Assembly: GCA_949152475.1 (NCBI GenBank)
Contig: OX424564.1
Span: 37,632,165 to 37,696,164 of the forward strand
Direction: 5' to 3'
Source: Terebella lapidaria
Lineage: Eukaryota > Annelida > Polychaeta > Terebellida > Terebellidae
Length of the DNA stretch: 64,000 nt
Shown: positions 17,101 through 27,771 of the stretch, in pieces
How the letters are laid out: each line of letters starts with the position of its first letter
Position numbering within the stretch: the stretch's first letter is position 1
Notes under the pieces: model-generated
Seen by the model: only the letters and a program-made list of their open reading frames with translations
Told to the model about the DNA's origin: nothing
The model's database searches: none
Made by a program: the position numbers and the translations under genes

Positions 17101-20100
17101 TTTGAATTTCAACTTGAAACCAAGTTTGGCACATAGCATGAGTTAAAATATAAGTTATGATAAAAGGTTCGTTCTGGCTTCAAATTTGTCATCTTGAAAT
17201 GCAGTTTTGGTCAACTTTTAGCATGTTTAGTTTGAATTTCATCTTGAAACCAAGTTTGGCACATATTATGAGTTGAAATATAACTTGTGGTGAAAAGTTT
17301 GATCTATAAATATAAATTAAAAATATAAATTGAATTCGACCTTCAATAACCTTGAAAGATCAATGCAGCAATTTTGGTGGGGGAAAAACAGTTGTGGCTT
17401 ACGATTTAACATTTCTCTGTAGTGATGGGAGTTGGTGTGAATTTCGTAATCGATCATTGGTTCATAATCGGTTTGACAAACCAACTGACTTCCGATTATT
17501 AATCGGTTTAACTGTGATATCATAATGAAGTGTTGCACAATCTTTACTGGCAGAATATATGTTATAAAGGGGAATTGATGTAGTATCAAAGTAAATACTA
17601 TAGTTTACAACTTCACATTTCACAAATTTGCAATTAAAAATTGGTATCTATTTATGAAATACATATTCTTTGTGGACTTTTCATGGATTACAAAGAACTT
17701 TTGCCACTTTTAGATAATCGATTATAGGATTCCATAATCGATCATCGAAATCGGTTTGGCAAACCAACTGACTTTCGAAAATAATCGATCATTGGCCCAT
17801 CAGTATTTCTCTGGTAATCTTTTTTAGCCTTTGCTCTATTTTTTCACACCTAACAGTAATATATATGAAGCAACAGGGATAATAGGGCTACGGGGGATAC
17901 ACCCAAGCGGTCGTAGGCGACCGGAAGCGTCTAGTTATCATAGTTCCGTGATGAACATTTTGTACATGTCTAACGAAAATGTCTATCCCCCCCAGATTAT
18001 TCATCGATGCCAAGCGCCTGCGAGTGTTGCGTGCCGACCACAACCAACTACGAGATTTGCCTGCAGAGGTCGACGTGACGATGATTGAGGAGGTGCATAT
18101 CCACCACAACCTCATCACACAGCTCCCCGATGATTTCTTCCGCAATGCTAACAAGTATGGCACTGAATAGTGGTGGTGAAAAGGAATAATATAATAATAG
18201 TTGTCGTGCATCAAATTTGTGATGTATATGAAGAAAGTAGAATCATTTTAATCATATGAGTAGCTATTTTGAATACATGGAGGAAGTTATTAATAATAAA
18301 GATTTTTGCAGACTCCGAGTTTTGAATGCATCGAAGAACCGACTGGTCACCTTACCGCCAGTGAACAAGAACCCTGATCTGAACAAAGTCCAGGAACTGT
18401 ATCTGACAGCGAACTCACTCGGGGATGGTGCAATGTCCGTCATAGCTGGCTTCCCTCGACTCAAAATCCTGCACGTCGCCCACAATGAAATCTACAACCT
18501 TTATGATGGGTATGGAATATAAAAAAAAGTCCAATGGTATCTATACTTTCATCTATATAATAATTATCATCTGACGAAGCTGGTGATTTCGATAGATAAC
18601 ATATTCTGACATACAGTCAACACATGTGTTTGTTTATTTGAAAATGTGTGTAAATGCACACAATGTGTCCGAAATCAAAGAAGAGCATCTTGATATTATT
18701 GACAGCCATTTTCTTATGCAATACAAATGAACTCTGAGGGGTCAAGCACAAGCAAATTTCACCTTTTCAAAAAAGAAATATCGTACAAACTGATTTAAAG
18801 TGTATAATTTTCCGCTATCTGCAGGGACATGTCGCGGTTGGAGTTGCTACAGGAGCTGAATATCTCCGGCAACCAACTACGGGACTTGCCGGCCAGCGTG
18901 GGCCGTCTCTCAAAGCTGGTCGTGCTGCGCGCTCACACGAATGCTCTGGCCAGTCTGCCCGACCTGCACAGCGCCACGAACCTGAGGGTGAGTGTCAGGG
19001 GTTACCATGGTAACCTCCATAAGAACTCTGTATAGATTCATGTGTACCTTCAAACTTTATGGGATTATTGTTGGAAAAAATAGATGTGCTGTGTTTTTCA
19101 TTGCGTTCTTGTGGTGTTATGTTACAGGTGTTAGACGTTGGACACAACCAGCTCTACAATGTTTCCGTTACGAATCTGATGGCGTCACAACTCAACCTTC
19201 TTGACATGTCACTCAACACACAGCTACGCGTTGACCCACGTGAATTCAAGTCCATCAAGTAAAACTTCGAGATATTCTCATGTGCTACAATGATAAATAG
19301 GGCATTTGACAGCACACATAAATTTTTGGAAAATTCAAATTGTTTATCGAACAGAAGAGCATTAGCCTCATAGGTGTATCATTGCCGACTTGATTTTCTA
19401 GGCACAGGAAGAATGTATGTTTAGTGGATGCAACTGGCCAGAACCGACAGTTGCCAGGCCTAAAGCGCCGCAGTCAAAACTACGACGCAGACGACGAGAC
19501 TGATCCAAACACACCCTGGAAAGTCGGCTTCTCTGAAACTTCTGGTGTCAGGAACAAGTAAATACTCACTCATTGGGGCATGTCTAATTATGCTGAAATA
19601 TGTTTTCTCGCCGATTGTTTATTGCTGATTTATATCGCATTTCACCCAGACTATGTGTGACTACCGTGAAGCTTGCTAAGCTACGAGACGAGAATGAATC
19701 ATTGTTTGGGATGTTTGATGGTGGCCACAATGATGAAGTTCCAAAACTGCTCAAGGAAAAGTTGACTGATTTGCTCAAAGAGGAGGTTAACCATCCTAAG
19801 ACCCAAGCCAAGTACATGAAATATGTCATGTTGAGTGCCCACAGGTCAGTGGAAAATATCCTGAGGTCCCACTGAAGAACTTACTTTCGCTTAAGTCTAG
19901 ATATTTTAACTGGGAAAGTTTGTAGTTCACAGAGGTACTTTGGTTTACTAGGTGACCTGACCCATGTATTGGTATAAATCGATTATACTGTTTTGAACCA
20001 GTTGTCGTGAACTGTCATATCTAGTCCAACATCATTATCATCCCTCAGAATGTTACGAGGGACCGGACAGAGACTTGGAGCCTCGGCGGCTGTAGTTCAC

Positions 20101-23100
20101 CTTCAGCGGACATCCTCACAACAGATGAACATTTTCCGCCTGCAGCTGGCCAATGCTGGGGATGTGGAGGTCGTTCTCTGTCGCCATGGAGAACCTCTTG
20201 TCCTCACCCGCAAGTTTGTCACTGAGGAGGACCTCACAGAGTGCGAGCGTATCCACGAATCTGATGGCATTGTCACAGAGGTAAACTTCAGCTGTCACAA
20301 GCCTGATGTTTGAATATATTGGTTTTTCTTGTCAGTGACTTTCATTTTAATACCAAAAATGTTTAATCCTTTTCGTTAACAAAACAGGCCGTTGATTCAT
20401 TATGTGTTGACTTTTACAGGACAGTAAAGTGAATGGTGTGACTAAGAACACTAGGATGCTTGGGTGTGCATTCCTCTACCCCAACATCATCCCTTGCCCG
20501 TACACGGCTGAGCTTGCGCTCCGCAATGATGATGAGTTCCTGATCATCGGCAGTCGCGGCCTCTGGAAGTACATGTCGTATGGCCACGCTGTCGAGGAAA
20601 TCTACGATATTGGGAATCCCGTGGTGGCTGCCAAACGCCTTATGGACATTGCTCAAGCTTATGGATCTAAGGAGAGTGTATCGGTGCTCGTGATCAGACT
20701 CAACACTGACCGGGGTCCTTCCCTTGGGCGACTAAAACCCCCACCTCGTGATATGTCTATTGACGATGTCCATGCCGCAGAGCGACACGAAATGGCCATG
20801 CGAGCACAGAAGTTGGAACAGGGCATTGCTCGACGTGAGGCCATGAACAAGAAGACTGGCGGCTCACACAGACAGCCTCGTCAGCGAGAGAGCTTCGATC
20901 TGACAAACATGAGGATCCCATCCCAGTCAGATCAGGTTCTCTCTCCGAGGTTTGAGAACAACGGGAGCACAGACACGCTCACTGAGGAGTTCCCTCTACC
21001 TCCACCTCCTATCACTAACGGATTCCACAACACACCACATGGTGATGACAACACAGACTCACACTCACCTCACATGGACTTGTCTGGAGACCTTCCACCG
21101 CCCCCAGCACCGCATGTGTTAGCACCTCTGGCACCGCATGTGTCAGCACCTCCGGCACCACATGTGTCAGCACCTCCGACACCACATGTATCAGCACCTC
21201 CGGCACCGCATGTGTTAGCACCTCTGGCACCGCATGTGTCAGCACCTCCGGCACCACATGTGTCAGCACCTCCGACACCACATGTATCAGCACCTCCGGC
21301 ACCGCATGTGTTAGCACCTCCAGCACCACAACCACAGGTGCCTATACCACAGGCTCCAGTGCGACTCAAACGACTAGGCTCTAAGTCTGGTGATGACAAG
21401 GTCAAGGCCACTTCGAGCCAGTTACCGCAATCACAACAGTCAAGTAGAACCTCTGTGGTTCACAGCGTGAGCTCACACAGTGTCGTTCAAAGAAAGCCGT
21501 CCATGGAGCGGTCAGTCGTCTCAATCGCTGGAGACCCATCAGTGTCCTTGAATTCTGTGCTCTCTGGGTCCAGTCTGGAAGAACCGAGGGAAGGCTCTCC
21601 ATCCCCGACCCCAACCCCGGCTCCCAACACCGTCCCTGTCGACCCAAGCAAGGATATCAAACCTCTCCCCAACCAGCGCTTTGTCAAGAAGAGTGCAGCA
21701 CAGGAATGGGAGGTTTTGTTACAGAAACGCTTGTCATCTGAGATCAAGGATAGAGAACTCGAGCAGCTGACGGGAGGCGGTGAAGTGGATGATGCTGAAC
21801 TTGAATCTCTTCTGAACTGTACCAAGCAGGTGGACAGTGATATGGTTGTGTTGGATACAATGGGCAAAGGTCAGTCGCGCAGTAGATCTCAAGGGGATAA
21901 ATTTGGTTCAGTTACTTCTCAGACATTTGTAGCCTCAGTTATGGATGGAGACAGCACGCCAACAAACAGTGTCCGTCGCAAGAAACCAGCAAATGTTCGC
22001 AGTCGGATAGCAATGTTCGAGACCATTCAGCAGGATGCCCAACCAGCGAAGCCCGACCAGCGAAGAAGAACATTTTTCTCACCAGCCCGCACTGAGCCAC
22101 GGAAGCCTGTTAGTGGTGCTTGGAGATCCCTTTCTCCACCACCCAACATTGGGCTTGTTGCTGACAGCCAGAAATCTTCGCCAAGCAGCATAGTTGCCAT
22201 GAAAACAGCTTCCCAGAAACCTGAAGCACCCACAACGCAGGCCTCAAGAGCCTCTCGGCCTACTGACCAGGGAAAATCGGGGTCGTCAAGGGATCAGAGG
22301 GCCCAGGCAGTAGTCAGTCGACCTCATAGCACGGGGCCCTCCATATACAGACGACATCTCCCAACTGAGCATGGGACCTCCCAGCCTCCAGGGTCCAGTG
22401 CTGCACCTGCCCAGCGTAATGTACAGGCTGCCAGTAAACCTGCAAACCAGCCTTTGGTACGACCTTCTGCCCATCCGATAGTCAGGCCATCACCTCAGCA
22501 TTTAAATAGACCACCAAATCAGACAACAGTTCGGCCTCAACAGTCTTCTGTTCGATCTCCAACACAGCCTGCATTTAGCCCGCCGAGTATCAGAACTGTT
22601 AGACCACAAAACAAGCAACCACCACAAAACCAGCCAACAGCTCAACCTTCTAATCGCCCAAGACTTAACATCCCCTACCAAGCTGTCGTTCAACCTGCAA
22701 ACAAATCAAAAGGTCACTCAGGTAACCCCAGTGTCAGTTCTCAGAGTTCACCTGGGAAGCAAGACTCTCCACGACAATTGCCCCAGGCCCCCCAAAACAA
22801 GAAAACCCCTCCAAGCAGCCCCAGCTGTCTCCCAGTGACTCCGCCAACAGGCAAGGCCCCCCCACTCCCTCCCCCCGGACACCAGGCATCACCACACCCG
22901 CTAGGGATACAGAAACCCTCAAGTCCTAACTCAGCCAATGCTGCGACTTCTGCACAGCAAGGAAAGAAAACTACAAGTCATTCACAGACCACAAACCGTC
23001 AACAGAGCGGCATGATTCCACCCCCAACACAGAAAGCTACCAGTGCTTCACATGGATCGGCACAGAAAATCTCAAGCCCCGCAGGCCCGCTCCGGGCACC

Positions 23101-23311
23101 CAACCAGACCTCACCTGCGGCCTCAACTCAGAGGTCCCAGGCCTTCCACGGCTCCGTGGAGAGCGACCTCTATGCCAAGGTCAAGCGTGTGCGACACGCG
23201 CCCTCAGGGGGTGGGGGCAGTGGTGTGGGGGGTGGGGTGAGCCCTCAGGGTCAGGCCAGTCTGACCGAGGAACCCTCAGAGCCACTCGTTGTGGAGATCT
23301 CACATCTGTAG
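11189..23311 (+). CDS. PHLPP: PHLPP, PH-domain leucine-rich-repeat protein phosphatase
   Basis: In other animals PHLPP dephosphorylates AKT, PKC and S6K and so restrains growth signalling. Sixteen exons join in phase: 11189-11243, 11587-12267, 12316-12504, 12722-12903, 13000-13175, 13345-13491, 13717-14232, 14348-14443, 17996-18154, 18312-18509, 18825-18987, 19128-19258, 19402-19557, 19650-19844, 20049-20280 and 20420-23311. The product is about 2055 aa. Domains in order are a Ser-rich N terminus; a Ras-association-like fold (FIRIYAPDMVNF..., about 145-245); a PH domain (AYLDIRKGGVLQNWIKR..., about 265-370); about 20 leucine-rich repeats (about 390-900); a PP2C-like phosphatase (LFGMFDGGHNDEVP, LANAGDVEVVLCRHGEP, RMLGCAFLYP, about 925-1190); and a very long Pro/Ser/Gln-rich tail. 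The tail ends in ISHL, which fits a class I PDZ ligand. The start is the least certain part: exon 1 could be replaced by the ATG at 11589. The exon 3 boundary was chosen by phase. Two usual metal-ligand motifs of PP2C are altered (see findings). Confidence 0.93.
14990..16835 (+). repeat. 132-bp satellite array inside the Helentron-like element
   Basis: About 14 tandem units, period 131-132 bp. Each contains CTAGTTAAGTCTATTATTG, AATAAAAATAGTTAAGACG, TTTATTATTGGGCTCAAC, and a GGTAAAGGTTTTGTCCAG block. One unit near 15190-15225 carries an internal duplication of about 32 bp. Positions of the CTAGTTAAG mark give the spacing: 15338, 15470, 15601, 15733, 15865, and so on. About three to four units of the same repeat occur at 56285-56730 in the second copy. 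Confidence 0.9.
16870..17310 (+). repeat. Second tandem repeat (about 120 bp) in the same element
   Basis: Three to four units carry a GATCTGGCTCCAATTTTGTC block, ATCTTGAAATGCAGTTTTGG and TTGAATTTCAACTTGAAACC, spaced about 120 bp apart. The same repeats occur reversed at about 55860-56285 in the second copy of the element. Confidence 0.85.
21107..21322 (+). repeat. Coding minisatellite, 9 x 24 bp, in the PHLPP tail
   Basis: Nine in-frame 24-bp units encode eight-residue repeats of the form APHVSAPP, with variants APHVLAPL and TPHVSAPP. A block of four units is itself duplicated (variant order L-S-S-T, then L-S-S-T again, then L). The repeats sit in the Pro-rich linker just after the phosphatase domain, within the last exon. 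Length polymorphism in eight-residue steps is expected between alleles. Confidence 0.9.
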
Positions 23312-24390
23312 GAACTCTCTCTCTCTGTTATATTGGCCGTTCCCTCAACCTGTGCCATGGTATTTTAACAATGCAATGCTTGTACATTGTGTATGATGTA
23401 TGCTTCATGCCAAAGCTTTTGGTAGCATGTCTGGTGGCATTGGTGATTCATACATACCTAATGCTTGGTATGAGTACTAACTCTCAGTAAGTATTCTATA
23501 ATTGTGATATTTTAGATATTTTGAGAAATTAATTTTCATGCCTGCATCATGACTTAGTAAGGAAGGTGTTTGTTATAGATAGCAGTATTTTGTTAGTAGA
23601 ATGCTCATTGACTTGTGCAGTAAAACCCTAAAAGACTACTAATCAGCTTTCACAGAGCACAGAGCTGGTGTGAGTACTCTGCATAATTGCCTATTTATGC
23701 CTCTTATATTAATATGCTAATGCCAAACAGGTTGAGTGCTAAAAAGTCTCGAACAATCCTGATGTCCAGAAATGTGTACGTAGATGTAAATATTCAAATG
23801 GTGTATACTTATAGTTATCATTAATTATGAAATGTATATATTTTTTGGACCTAATTATACATTTCGCTGGATTGGAAAATGTTGTGTATCTCCAGATTTG
23901 TCTGTTAATAATTTTCTGTCAATATTTTGTTTTGTAGCTTTGTTTATGAATTTATGATGTAAATTTGCAATATTCTGCAGTTGTCAAAATCAATTTGCAA
24001 TATATTCTGCAGTTGTCAAAATCATTCAATTTGGATGGACAGTGGAGCTTTGCAATCAAAATGATGAGCGAAGTTCATGATGCATTTCAGCTTGCTCATT
24101 ACATGCACAATGTGTTCAGAAGATGTTCAAAACCTCTAACATCACTGTTGTATTTGTGGAAGCCGTCTTTCAGCTTGTGATATTTGCAGCATTGCAGAGT
24201 TTGCCAGAAAATACTCCTGCAAGATGCAAAACAAACCCACCAACATGCAATCATAAAACTGTTGATTGAACATACTGTGAAGAATTTACACCTGAAATTG
24301 ACATTTTGTGTTAAGACTGTGGGCCTAATAATTGTTGTGGGGGCCAAAACCATGACTAGGGTCTATCTGATCAAAACGTTACGCTTTTTT
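23312..24390. other. PHLPP 3' UTR and downstream DNA
   Basis: AT-rich noncoding sequence after the TAG at 23309-23311. A 31-bp direct duplication containing TTTGCAATATTCTGCAG-type sequence lies at about 23965-24026. I did not find a convincing AATAAA here; one at 26333-26338 lies far downstream, past a transposon. No gene was recognised. Confidence 0.4.
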
Positions 24391-25805
24391 AGGTTACCGG
24401 ACTATGGTCCGATAACCTATTGGTATGGCGTTGCGTCCGTCGTCCGTCGTCCGTCGTCGTCGTCGTCGTCCACATTTTTATCTTTTTTGTTTATGGGTGA
24501 ATTTTTCTGAAATTTTGCACAAAAATACTTAAAAATAATTCAAGAAGGAGGTATTCTTTAGTTTTTTTATTTTCGCATTTTTTTTAAAATGGCGGCCGTT
24601 TTCGACGAAAAATGCTTGATTTTGGACTTTGGCGGCCATTTTCTCAAAATCTGTTCAGTAACTTTTTTTCTTTTTGATACATAACACTCCTCATATGTAC
24701 TTCTATGATGTCTATAAATTTCGTTGCGCTTGAATCGCTCGAAGTGGGCCATTTTGGCCCAAACTCGGCCCAAATGGGACTTTCCCATGTTAAATTCTCC
24801 TATGCCTCATAATGGGACACATTATGCCTAATATCTCACTTAATATTGAGATTAGAGACTAGGAATCAATTGTGGACATATGGGAAATGATATATCCTGA
24901 ATATTCTCGTGACCTTCAATTTGACCTCTGACCTCAGTTTCAAGGTCAGAGCACAAAATGGCTTATATCTTGCTTATTATTGACTCTACAGCTTAGGAAT
25001 CAATTGTGGACATATAGGAAATGATATATGCTGAATATTCTAATGACCATGAATTTAACCTTTGACCCCATTTTCAAGGTCATAGGACAAAATGGCTTAT
25101 ATCTCGCTTATTATCGACTCTACATCTTAGGAATCAATTGTGGACATATAGGAAATGATATATGCAGATTATTCTGATGACCTTAAATTTGACCTTTGAC
25201 CCCATTTTCAAGGTCATAGGACAAAAAAGCTAATATCTCGCTTGTCATCGACTTTACGGCTTACGAATCAGTTCTGAACATATAGGAAATGATATATGCA
25301 AATTATTGTCGTGACCTTGAATTTGACCTTTGACTTCATTTTCAAGGTCACAGGACAAAGTGGCTAATATCTCACTTATTATCGATTTCACAGCTTAGGA
25401 ATCAATTGTGGACATATATAGGAAATGATATATGCTGAATATTCTCGTGACCTTGAATTTGACCTCTGACCTCATTTTCAAGGTCCAAGTACAAACTGGC
25501 TCATATCTTGCTCCTCTATTGACTGTATGGCTTGGGAATCAATTGTGGACATATAGAAAATGATATACACTGAATATTTTGATGACCTTGAATTTGACCT
25601 TTTGCCTTCATTTTCAAGGCCATAGCACAAAATTGCTAATATCTCTCTGTTTTGAATTTACAGCTTAGCAATCAACTGTGGACATGATATATGCTTAATA
25701 TTATATATGCTGAATATTCTTTTGACCTTGACTGTAACCAGTGACCTGGCTAACATCTAAAATATTAAACATTGTCCGGTAACCTATCTTTGGCCCTTGG
25801 CCTAA
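24391..25805 (+). mobile_element. Second satellite-bearing Helentron-like element
   Basis: Subterminal inverted repeats GGTTACCGGAC (24392-24402) and GTCCGGTAACC (about 25774-25784) bracket an interior of six to seven imperfect tandem units, period about 130 bp. The units share GAATCAATTGTGGACATA, GGAAATGATATATGC, TTGAATTTGACCT and TTTTCAAGGTCA. Near the right end GGCC-CTT-GGCC can fold, followed by CTAA. A GTCGTC microsatellite lies near the left end. The layout parallels the other element (5' hairpin, microsatellite, tandem core, 3' hairpin), but the sequence is unrelated. No coding capacity. Exact termini are uncertain. Confidence 0.6.
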
Positions 25806-26387
25806 TTTTTATTTTTAATGACATTTTTAATGAGGACTAGTTATTGATATTGATTGTTACAGATTTCATGTGATACACATAATACATTGCAATAGCCATG
25901 AGAATGATACCTTTGTAGGTATTAATCAATTCATGTCCATTTTTGTACAGCAGACCTTAAGGTCACTCGCCTGTCTGAGCTTCCTATGAATTTGTTTGTT
26001 GTGATTTTTAACATTGTGCAGTTCTAAATCGATACGTTCACCCACCGATCTTGTCAACATTTATTCATTTTGTCAACATTTATGGTCAACATGTTATTCC
26101 TCTGTCATTGAAAATCTTTTGTCATGCATACCTTGGGAGGTTTTTTCCCCTTAAGTGGTATGAATGATGATTTATTTGCACATCATAGTAATCAATTTCT
26201 ACCAATTTGCAAGCAACTTCAGTAACACTGTGTGTGTGTGAATGATTTGAATGAGTCAATGTCGTGCCCCGAAGTTATAAATACTCTGAAGTTATACTAT
26301 GGGATACCTGGTGCAAACTTGTTATTGTCAAAAATAAAGAGCTATCAAACCGTCTAACAGTATTCATTATGTCAAGTTTCTTTTTAA
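25806..26387. other. Intergenic DNA
   Basis: AT-rich. It contains an AATAAA at 26333-26338 and no recognisable gene or repeat beyond short homopolymers. Confidence 0.4.
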
Positions 26388-26551
26388 GGGATAAAAACTG
26401 GTTTGCCATGATGTATGTGTGGGGACTGAACGCTCGAGGGACTGTGTCGCAGATTTGAGACCGACCCGAAGGGGAGGTCTCAAATGTGGCCGCACAGTCC
26501 CGAGAGCATTTCTAATCGCCACAAACATCATGGCAAACCAGTTTTTATCCC
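26388..26551. mobile_element. Fold-back (long inverted repeat) element, 164 bp
   Basis: The left arm starts GGGATAAAAACTGGTTTGCC and the right arm ends with its complement GGCAAACCAGTTTTTATCCC. The arms continue to pair imperfectly inward: ATGATGT with ACATCAT, GGGACTGTG with CACAGTCCC, and TTTGAGACC with GGTCTCAAA. The middle is only a few bases. This is a hairpin-forming MITE-like unit. Confidence 0.8.
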
Positions 26552-26553
26552 GA

Positions 26554-26880
26554 TTATAACACGGCATTACTTTTTAATTGTGTCTTACTTGATTTCCATA
26601 TGTTTTTGAGTTGGAATAACGCTTATTTTGCCTTCGAAGTGAATGAAGCTGCAAAGTTTTCGAACTGGGGATGGCCCACAGTTTCGGTCTGGAAATAAAA
26701 AGATCCATGTAATAGCAATGACAACACACGTGTAGAAGCGCATTATACGTAAACAAAACAATGACGTCATGGCAACCAGCAGCCGGTCTCAAATGCCGGT
26801 CTCTGACACTTATTTGAGACCGGCTTTGGCTGCTCAAACATTGCCGCATCGTGGATCTGGATACTGATGCCATGTTATAA
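26554..26880. mobile_element. Possible MITE with short terminal inverted repeats
   Basis: ATTATAACACGGCAT at the left and ATGCCATGTTATAAT at the right form near-perfect 15-bp inverted ends around about 325 bp. The inside repeats a GGTCTCAAAT motif shared with the adjacent fold-back element, so the two may be one composite element. No coding sequence. Confidence 0.5.
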
Positions 26881-27440
26881 TACTATTTAGCCACTGGTAA
26901 CCTTTCTTGTCCAAGCCATAGGGAGTTGGGTATATCCTGATAACTATCATAAGTCGGAAGCTTTATACAAATTCAGTCTGAATGCAGTACAATTTATTGA
27001 ACAATTTAGTACGTACATATACATGTATACAACATATCCTGGCTCTCACTCAGCGAAACACAAATATGTAACCATGCAGTGAGAACAAGCTTGCAGTGAG
27101 CTGTGTAAATGCTGTATTTTATTGTATTCTTTAAGTCATAATTTCTTTTCAAGTGCAGAAAATAATGTCAAACTGTTCAACCAGTCGTGCAAAGTATAGT
27201 CAATAACGGAGAAGTACTCAGTTAGGTTGAAATCCTGAGAACAAAAGTCCTGATCAGCGTACACAACGAGTTAAAATATAATCTAGTTAACCAGCTACCA
27301 ATTTCAGAATCCTTGTGCGAGCTGACCTTGAAATTGCACAGGGGAGAAATTTGAAGACCATATTGTTGATACCCTCAGATGAGCGCACTGTCCGGGTACC
27401 CAATATCAGAATGCGCGTAAAAAAGGAAGTTTCAATTTAT
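26881..27440. other. Intergenic DNA
   Basis: AT-rich DNA between inverted-repeat elements. No gene or repeat was recognised. Confidence 0.35.
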
Positions 27441-27754
27441 TGAAACCAGTCTTTTTTACACACCTCTATAATAAACAATCTTGGGTAATCTTACCTGGCA
27501 ACCAAATAAGAAGGAAAAATTGCCATTATACTTTCGAATGGCATACTCTCTTAAACTGGTCGTTCTATGCCGCTCAGTTTCTGTCTTTCTTGACGAAACT
27601 AGACAGAGTCCGTGGTGTCTGAGAATATCTTCTTGACAAAACCTTTCCCCCGGAACCACCATTCCTGTCTCCCAGAAGTTAGGCAGGGGAGGCGGGAGGG
27701 AGAATTACCATGTTTATTATAAAGGTAATTAGTGTGTAATAAATACTGGTTTCA
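27441..27754. mobile_element. Short inverted-repeat element (MITE), 314 bp
   Basis: The ends are TGAAACCAGT and ACTGGTTTCA. Inside them the arms stay related (TTACACACCTCTATAATAAAC on the left against the complement of GTTTATTATAAAGGT..AGTGTGTAA on the right). The inner motif CTATAATAAACA is shared with the larger neighbouring element, so they belong to related families. Confidence 0.6.
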
Positions 27755-27771
27755 ACAGTTTAAAACTTCTT

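Larger units (their letters stand above)
14494..17934 (+). mobile_element. Helitron/Helentron-like non-autonomous element with satellite core, copy 1
   Basis: It lies in the PHLPP intron between exons ending at 14443 and starting at 17996. The left end is A|TCCCCCGAAC, with a small hairpin formed by CCGAAC and GTTCGG. The right end has a hairpin (CGGTCG-TAGG-CGACCG, 17908-17923) seven bases before CTAG, with a T following. GTATCCCCCG near the left end and CGGGGGATAC near the right end form subterminal inverted repeats. The interior holds a CGTCCG microsatellite, a 132-bp satellite, a second repeat of about 120 bp, and AT-rich DNA. No Rep/helicase ORF is present, so the element is non-autonomous. 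A second copy at 55750-57257 (opposite strand) confirms both ends. Confidence 0.75.

Noticed and set aside
21070..21411. Minus-strand ORF of GGADTCGA repeats
   Set aside because: Shadow of the coding 24-bp repeat in the PHLPP tail, which is supported by the plus-strand frame.
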